Source: Callaeas wilsoni
Taxonomy: Eukaryota > Chordata > Aves > Passeriformes > Callaeidae
Length of the DNA stretch: 64,000 bases
Assembly (NCBI GenBank): GCA_013398955.1
Contig: VWPU01012590.1
Location: 42,314 to 106,313, forward strand
Reading direction: 5' to 3'
Positions 57,766 through 64,000 of the stretch are shown piece by piece. The position numbers and the translations under genes were made by a program. Each line of letters opens with the position of its first letter. Position 1 is the stretch's first letter. The notes under the pieces are model-generated. The model saw only the letters and a list, made by a program, of their open reading frames with translations, was not told where the DNA came from and did not search any database.

Positions 57766-60700
57766 GTCTGAGGCTGAAAATACTCTGGAGAACAGAGATA
57801 CAAATCCAAATTTAGGACGACTAAAGAGAAGGATTACAGTGTGAAGTTTTAAGTGAACTACTATAGGTCCAAGACAGGAAAACAGGCCTGAGAAGCTCAG
57901 TTAATTCTTATTATCAGAGGAAACGGAGAGGTGACTTGTACTAATGCAGAAAAGGGATATTAGGGAACTTGTAAGACAAAGAAATCATGGAATTCAGTGG
58001 CTAGAAGCTGAAATTTGACAATTTCAATATTAAAATGAGAAGCAAATCTCTAGCAGGATAATCAAACATTTAAAGAGCCTATCAGAGAGGATAGTGAACT
58101 TGCTATTTTTTGACAACTTTATAAAAGATGACATGTACAATGTTAAATTGGATTCTGTAGCTTGAATATGTGGCTCAGATTTGTTAGTAAATCCTGAAAA
58201 CACATTAAACACAAATTATGTAAATTCAGATCACTACTTCATTAAACTGATATATCTACACATAAAAGTAATTTTGGGCTTCATCTAAATATTAATAGTA
58301 TCTCAATGTGTAGGCAAGTTAAGGTCAAAATATTTAGATGGCAATAAGCAAGCAGTAGAAGTGCATGTCCAGTGCATTCCAGCATGGCACTGACCTTCTA
58401 TGGAAAAAAACTATATCGTGTGCTGTCTATACTCTAAATATGCTGAAACCCAGGAAAGCATTCTTGTTGGTTAATGACAGTTCCACGTTGTGCAGATATT
58501 GGACAAAAGGCCTTCTAGAAATGAAACTACTGGTCTCTGGCAGCTCTCAGTTCTGTATAAAAATGAAAAAGAAGAAGTAGTGGAGTGATGGATTATAACA
58601 GTCTCCTGGATACTTTCCTGCAAACTTTCCTGGATACTTTTTTGATTGAACCTGTTTAGGATTAGAATTTGTGAAGAGGAGAGCAAAACTCCATCCCCAG
58701 GTTTTGGGGATGTATATGGCCTGGTAGGACAAAGAAACACAGACTATTACTTCTTAGTTAACATGACTGGTATGGTTTCTGCTGGGCACAAGGAAAATTT
58801 TAATAATTAATATGTTTAATAATAATACTTAATTTAATACTCATCATTGTATTCCACAATTTGTTCCAAACTTGTGCATTTTCTTTGCTTCTGCGGTTTT
58901 GCCTTGTATTTTGAGAATCTTGTGTTGAGGAAAACCAGGAAGGGAATATAGGAGGAAAAAGACCACAACAATATGATATAATTAAGTTCATGGCCTGATT
59001 GTGTCATGAAAAGGATAAGTGCTCTGGAGAGTGACAGTTTAAACACTGCAACTTACTCAGCAAAGAGAAAAGGTGAAGTGTTTGTCTTGTGCATATACTG
59101 TAAAGAAGGTGGTGAACTCTTGATCTGCAGACAACAAGCATGTGATCATTTGCTGTAGCAGTGTGTTTTGTGTGAATCTGCTAGACTTCCAAAGCTTCAG
59201 CAAGCTGCTGAGGACTCTCTACAATAAAACTGCTTTTATTTAAGTATCAGTTATCTAACGTAATTTAAATGGAACATAGAACACACAGCTTCTGCTTCTT
59301 TTCCTCTACTCACTTCTGTACTTATTACATACACTCTGCATAGTCTACAATGATTGCTTAAAAAACCCATTAAGTTATCGGCAGGGCACATTTGCAGGGC
59401 ATAGTCACTCTAGATGTTCTTGTTCAATTCAAATAAAGGTGAAATGGTTTTTACAGGCTATAACCTAGAACCTGCTTCCCACAGAAGTTTAAATAATGAT
59501 AGCGTACTGTAGCAAATATAGAATATGCCAGATGGGAAAATTGGATGCAGAAAGTCCAAAGAACAGGCAAAATTAGACCATGGTGCTGTGTTTGGGCTTG
59601 CAAATAGAGGTGCTGTTAAAACGAAGGGATGTAATAAACAATAGAAGTGGAAGCTGATGCAACTCAGCTGAGTGGTTTAACTGCTACTAGATTCAGGACT
59701 ATGCAGACAGAATAATCCTGGAATAGGTTGTTTTGGTTTGGAATTAAAGGAGTTATCTGCAGATTGTTCTTTGATCTCCTCAGTTCTCCCCTATATGTAA
59801 CTGAATCTGTCTGGGGAACGTGTTGTCATGGCAACCTGTGAGTTAATCTTAATGCTTCAGACTTAGAAGTTATGTTACTATTAAAATAGAATTCAGGAAA
59901 TACATAAATACAATTTTGTTTCCTAAACATAATTTTAGATTTCTTTTTAGATCAGGGAAGTATTGTGTTCCAAAGAGAAAAGTCAGGTACACAAAACTAT
60001 TGTCAATTATGTGTGCACAACTTTACCACTGCTGTGAGAATGGGAGATTTAGGTTGAAGGTATGCAGGGAGCGTTCTTAAATGAAGTGGAAAAGAGTAAG
60101 AAAAGCCTTGGAGACTTTGAAAAGTGAAGACTAATGCTGCTGAGTGAGGCAACCCAATCTCACACTGACTCCTGCCAAATTCAGAGCCTTTGGTGTTGTC
60201 TTTTCTTGCTGGAGACACCTAAAAGCCAGGGTGTCTGATGCTGTCCCAGGAAAAAGTAAGCAAGGGGCTCATGCAGTTTTGCTGTCCTGCACATGTTTTG
60301 TGTTTTTTGTGTTTCATGCTTTGAATTTACAGGACTGCCTCCTCCTTCCAAGATCTCATTGCATCACTCTTTATTACTGCAGCCTTCAGAGGTTTCTCTC
60401 TGCAATAAGGCCTCCAGCATGGTGTACGTCTCTGTATAAAAGCAGAGGCAATTGTCACCTTGGCCTGAGTTTCCTATTGCATGTGGGAATGACATTCCCG
60501 AATGAACGAAAAACTTGCATTTACTATTGCTAGGCTTAAAAACTTTGTCTCCGGGCAAAGAGATAGTACACCTTCTGTAAAGGCAGCAGTGTATTTTTAA
60601 TGCAACTGAGAGTCTAATAATTGGGCAGGGGAGATAGGAATAAAGGTAAATTAAGCCAAAATTCTAAATTTTGTACAAATTTTCTTGGCAATTTCCTCTC

Positions 60701-60843
60701 TTTCTCCTGGAAGTAAGTTTGGTAATTTCATCCTGGTGGTGGAATGCTGTGGTGAGTCATCAGTATCTAGGTGTTTCACTATTAGTAATATGATGTTTAT
60801 GTGGGGTTTTTTGTCTAGCTTTCACTTGAGATAATTTTTCACA
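57766..60843. other. Unassigned noncoding DNA
   Basis: Three kilobases with no supported gene. A small direct duplication ('tcctggatactttcctgcaa' region, about 58604-58640) is the only local structure noticed. Confidence 0.5.
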
Positions 60844-61142
60844 AAATCCCAGAATCATTTAAGTTGGAAAAGACCTCCAAGATCACAGTGTCCAACCTTT
60901 GCCTGATTACCCACCCTACCACATTTTGTCTACTAGACCATGGCATTTAGTGCCATGTCCAGTCATTTCTTGAACACCTCCAGAGATGGTGAGTCCACCA
61001 CCTCCCTGGGCAGCCCATTCTGACATGATCACCTTTCTGTGAAGAAATTCTTCCTATGTCCAACCTGAACCCTCCCTGGCGTATCTTGACGCCATTTCCT
61101 CTCATCGTGTTGCTTATTACCTGGGAGAAGGGACTGATCCTT
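60844..61142 (-). mobile_element. CR1 LINE 3' end
   Basis: The + strand opens with 'tcccagaatcatttaagttg' and 'gaaaagacctccaagatcac', the antisense CR1 3' terminus. It continues into the ORF2 C-terminal block. On -, a disrupted frame shows 'NTMRGNGVKIRQGGFRLDIG', the family's conserved C-terminal motif, before a frameshift. Family resemblance stops after 'cctgggagaagggactgatc'. Confidence 0.92.
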
Positions 61143-63845
61143 TGCTTACTGACATGCATTTTCAGCTTTGCTATTTTTTCATTGGTCTGCAACAATTATG
61201 TGTGAATTTATGCTTTTATAGCGCTCATTCCAGAATTCTTTTTCATCTTTATAACCCTAAACCAAATTTTGTCTGGGTGCAAGGTATTTCTTTCGGTGAC
61301 TGTTGGCAAGTTGCTTATACCCAAGAGGTTTGAGTGCCAAGGCTCTGCCCTATATTTTCTCATTCCATGCCTGTGAACTCCACACCACTTTCTGTGTCTC
61401 AGCTTCTGAAGCCTCCTCCTGTTGTACCAGGTCTTTATTCCTATACACAGTCCCATTATGCTAGAGCCATAAATTTCACATTTCATTGAAAATGAGGACT
61501 TGTTACTTCTTCTTGCATAATGTCATGGCTGTACTGTATGAAGAAAGTAAAATAAGACAGCAAACTTGCTGGAGGAAGACTGGCCATCCTCAGTCCTGAG
61601 GACTTGTAAATTAAGTACAAGATTTCTGACCTGTAGCCAGCAATGACAACATTATATTACAAGGATACATGGTTATAGAATGCCTGAGTTATTGCACTAA
61701 AAGTCTATAGAAAACAGTTCTGATTGTTCATCTCCAACTTTATCACCGCTAGCATTTCAGTCTTGAAGCTGTCATCTCATGATTCCAAGATTCTGGGAAT
61801 TGGCCATTCTTATTTTGGAATTTTTCTGGATGTGTTCTTGAGTCTATACAACATACTCAGTCTTCCTGGAAATACTTATTCTTTGTCTCTCTTCACTGGC
61901 TCAGAGGAACAATTTTTACTTTGCTATTTCATTAATAAAACATTGTTAACTATCACAAACTATGTCCAGTGGTTTTTCTAGTCCTACAGGAATACAGCAA
62001 ACACTGATGCTTTGAAGACTTCAGATCTGCTTTAAATAAGTTACAATTTGATATGCTCTTACAAGCATATACTGTTCATTTTACATTAAATCCTCTGGCA
62101 GCTGAAGTTAGCCAACTATTTCAGTGCAAGCAATGCTTTGCACCAAATTTTCCCTTCCATGGGGACAATGAAAACTCACACTTCTTTCCTTGTCACTGAA
62201 AGAAACCTATTGGATTTTTGCATCAATTTCTAGGATAGGAATACATTTTTGTCAAGCAACAGGAATGACTTATGCAGATCTGTTTTTAGAGCTGGATTGT
62301 TCACGCTTGAATAGGAGTGGGCCCACTGCATCTCTACTCTTTCAATAAAGAACCTGGGTTTGAGTATTCTTCTAAATGTTTGTGCAAAATAATAAAGCCT
62401 TTTTTCCCACTTGTGACAAATTAAAAAAATACTTGATAATTTGCTGATTTAGTTCCCCAGTGAACTGCCATGTGCTACATGAATTTTTCACATTAGCCTT
62501 TGGACTATGTTATGTCTTGCCTTTAGGAGACTCTTTATGTTATTCATATCTGCTTTAACAGGACTCAGCAAGTTATATTTCATGTACATACTGCATGATT
62601 AGGAGGAATTGATGTATGGAAGTAGGAATGAACTACAAAAGAAGATCTTAATCTTATACCCCAGGTGTGTGCTTTGAGAAAGCTTTGAAACTGTTCATCA
62701 CTGTAGGTTCAAAGATTTTGTGCTTCTCAGCTTATTTCATCAAAATTTCCACCTATTAGATTGCGGAAGAGGAAACTAAAATACCAACATGAAAGAAGCT
62801 TCGAGTTGCATCTGTCACATTAAAGAGACTTTGTTAAAGTAGTGGTAAAAAGCATCCCATGGGGGATTTGTTGGATTTATCCAGAAAAGGATAGCTTTCC
62901 TCTGCCCGTGGAGAGGATGATTAGCAAGCCATGAGCACATGGAGGCAGTGAGAATTCATTAGATCCAAGCCCCAAGTAAACAAGATCCTGCAAGATTAGA
63001 TCTCAGCTTGTGGCATACAGTGATATTAGCTGCTTATGTGATGAACTTAGGCAAACTCAGTTTTTAAAGCTCACTGTACATGATTTTCCAATTATTTTTT
63101 TTCCTTTTTAAAAGACCTTGACACACACACTCACCCCACTGTTTTGTCCTTCTTGTACATATCCTTAGTGGTTTCTGAAGTGCAGCTACATGTAAACGCA
63201 TTTTCATCTTCAGTATTATACTTCCTTAAATATAGCAGCTAACCCTGCTCTCTGAGGGAAACTCACTTAGCCTGCAAAATGCCTGTCTCCTATGTAACTA
63301 CATTTGTATATGTCAAAGGGATTTCACCCCTTTCTATTTTGCAACCAATTGCTATATTTTCTTGGTATTGTTTAACTGAAGTAGTTTCCCCAAACCCAAT
63401 ATTTAAGGGTTTCTTTTCTATGTATTTATCTCTGGACAGATTTACTGACTCTTCCATGTGTAAGAGAAAGGTGCTTGAAGGAAAAGGACAACCCAGCATT
63501 TCTTAGCTTGGCCAAAAGAGCTTGCATGTATGGTTTAGCTGATTTTCAAGGCTACTTTCAGTAACTTATAATGAACAGTAGCTTTCACAGAAAGAAGGGC
63601 TGTTATTTCTTCTGTTAGCAAGGTACTGCTGTTAAGCATGAAATGCTATGAATTCAATCCTGAAATTATAGGACTATTGTTATTTTTAAATACCACGAGA
63701 ACCAAACATGAAGTCCTCCCACTAGCTTTGATGGTAATTGAACCATGTTTCCAGCATGCTGACTGGCAGAGAGGCAAGATAAATTGTTAGCTGAGTTTGA
63801 TGACTTAAAGTTTTCAAAGGTTACTGTAGAGATTAGATTTCTATC
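61143..63845. other. Unassigned noncoding DNA
   Basis: No supported gene or repeat in 2.7 kb other than a short (AC)n at 63121-63130. Confidence 0.5.
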
Positions 63846-64000
63846 TGTTGTGGTTTGACCCTGGCCCAATGCCAGGCCCCCAGGAAAGCCGCTTGCTCAC
63901 CCTCCCCTGCCACAGCTGGGCAGCAGAGAGAAAAAAAGTTAACCAAGGCTTCATGAGTTGAGATAAAGACTGTGAGGAAACATTTCAAAGGCAAAACAGG
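63846..64000 (+). mobile_element. Start of an avian ERV LTR (different family), cut by the window end
   Basis: From 'tgttgtggtttgaccctggc' onward the sequence follows an LTR that I associate from memory with songbird genomes. It has a GCC-rich first 60 bases and then 'agctgggcagcagagagaaa', 'ttcatgagttgagataaaga' and 'caaaggcaaaacagg'. The exact first base (63846 or 63849) cannot be fixed without the other end and the target-site duplication. Whether a provirus or a solo LTR follows cannot be seen. Confidence 0.65.

Noticed and set aside
1..64000. tRNA, rRNA, snRNA genes, CRISPR arrays, prokaryotic promoters or operons
   Set aside because: None seen on either strand. Sequence character is that of a vertebrate nuclear genome.

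Overview
This window looks like vertebrate, specifically avian, nuclear DNA. It is AT-rich, with no operons or Shine-Dalgarno sites, and has no long intact open frame outside repeats. Several CR1 non-LTR retrotransposon copies are present, most in the bird-typical antisense form of truncated 3' ends and reverse-transcriptase (RT) remnants. Solo retroviral LTRs with 6-bp target-site duplications and the start of an LTR of a type I associate with songbirds are also present. A passerine is my best guess; the class Aves is much safer than the order. One 256-base assembly gap (N) lies inside a pyrimidine simple repeat.

Layout. 1-6.8 kb: unannotated DNA with an ancient CR1 copy (about 1.38-2.07 kb). 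6.85-7.32 kb: a solo LTR on + with TSD ATTTTT. 8.8-11.2 kb: two CR1 copies on -, each with a readable RT-ORF remnant. 11.2-22.7 kb: mostly single-copy noncoding DNA with one short CR1 tail. 22.8-28.6 kb: two candidate coding exons on -, with good splice sites and matching phase, that could form the 3' end of a protein-coding gene. The gene's upstream part would lie at higher coordinates. The intron between them carries a 7-bp minisatellite. 28.6-43.9 kb: noncoding or intronic DNA. 43.92-44.48 kb: a second, fuller solo LTR of the same family on -, with TSD GTATAG. 46.6-47.0 kb: the N gap and a (TTTTC)n tract. 52.5-55.5 kb: the strangest locus, a long degenerate CAATA/ACAAT-rich tract that flips strand to TATTG about 55.15 kb and is split by one CR1 on + and one on -. 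57.6-61.1 kb: two more CR1 tails on -. 63.85 kb to the end: the start of a different LTR running off the window.

Working together: the only candidate host gene is on -. Its last exon would encode a tyrosine- and proline-rich C-terminus. Everything else is repeat or unassigned noncoding DNA. I did not recognise the gene, and no RNA gene, CRISPR array or prokaryotic feature was found. All repeat names rest on recognition from memory, not on a database search.
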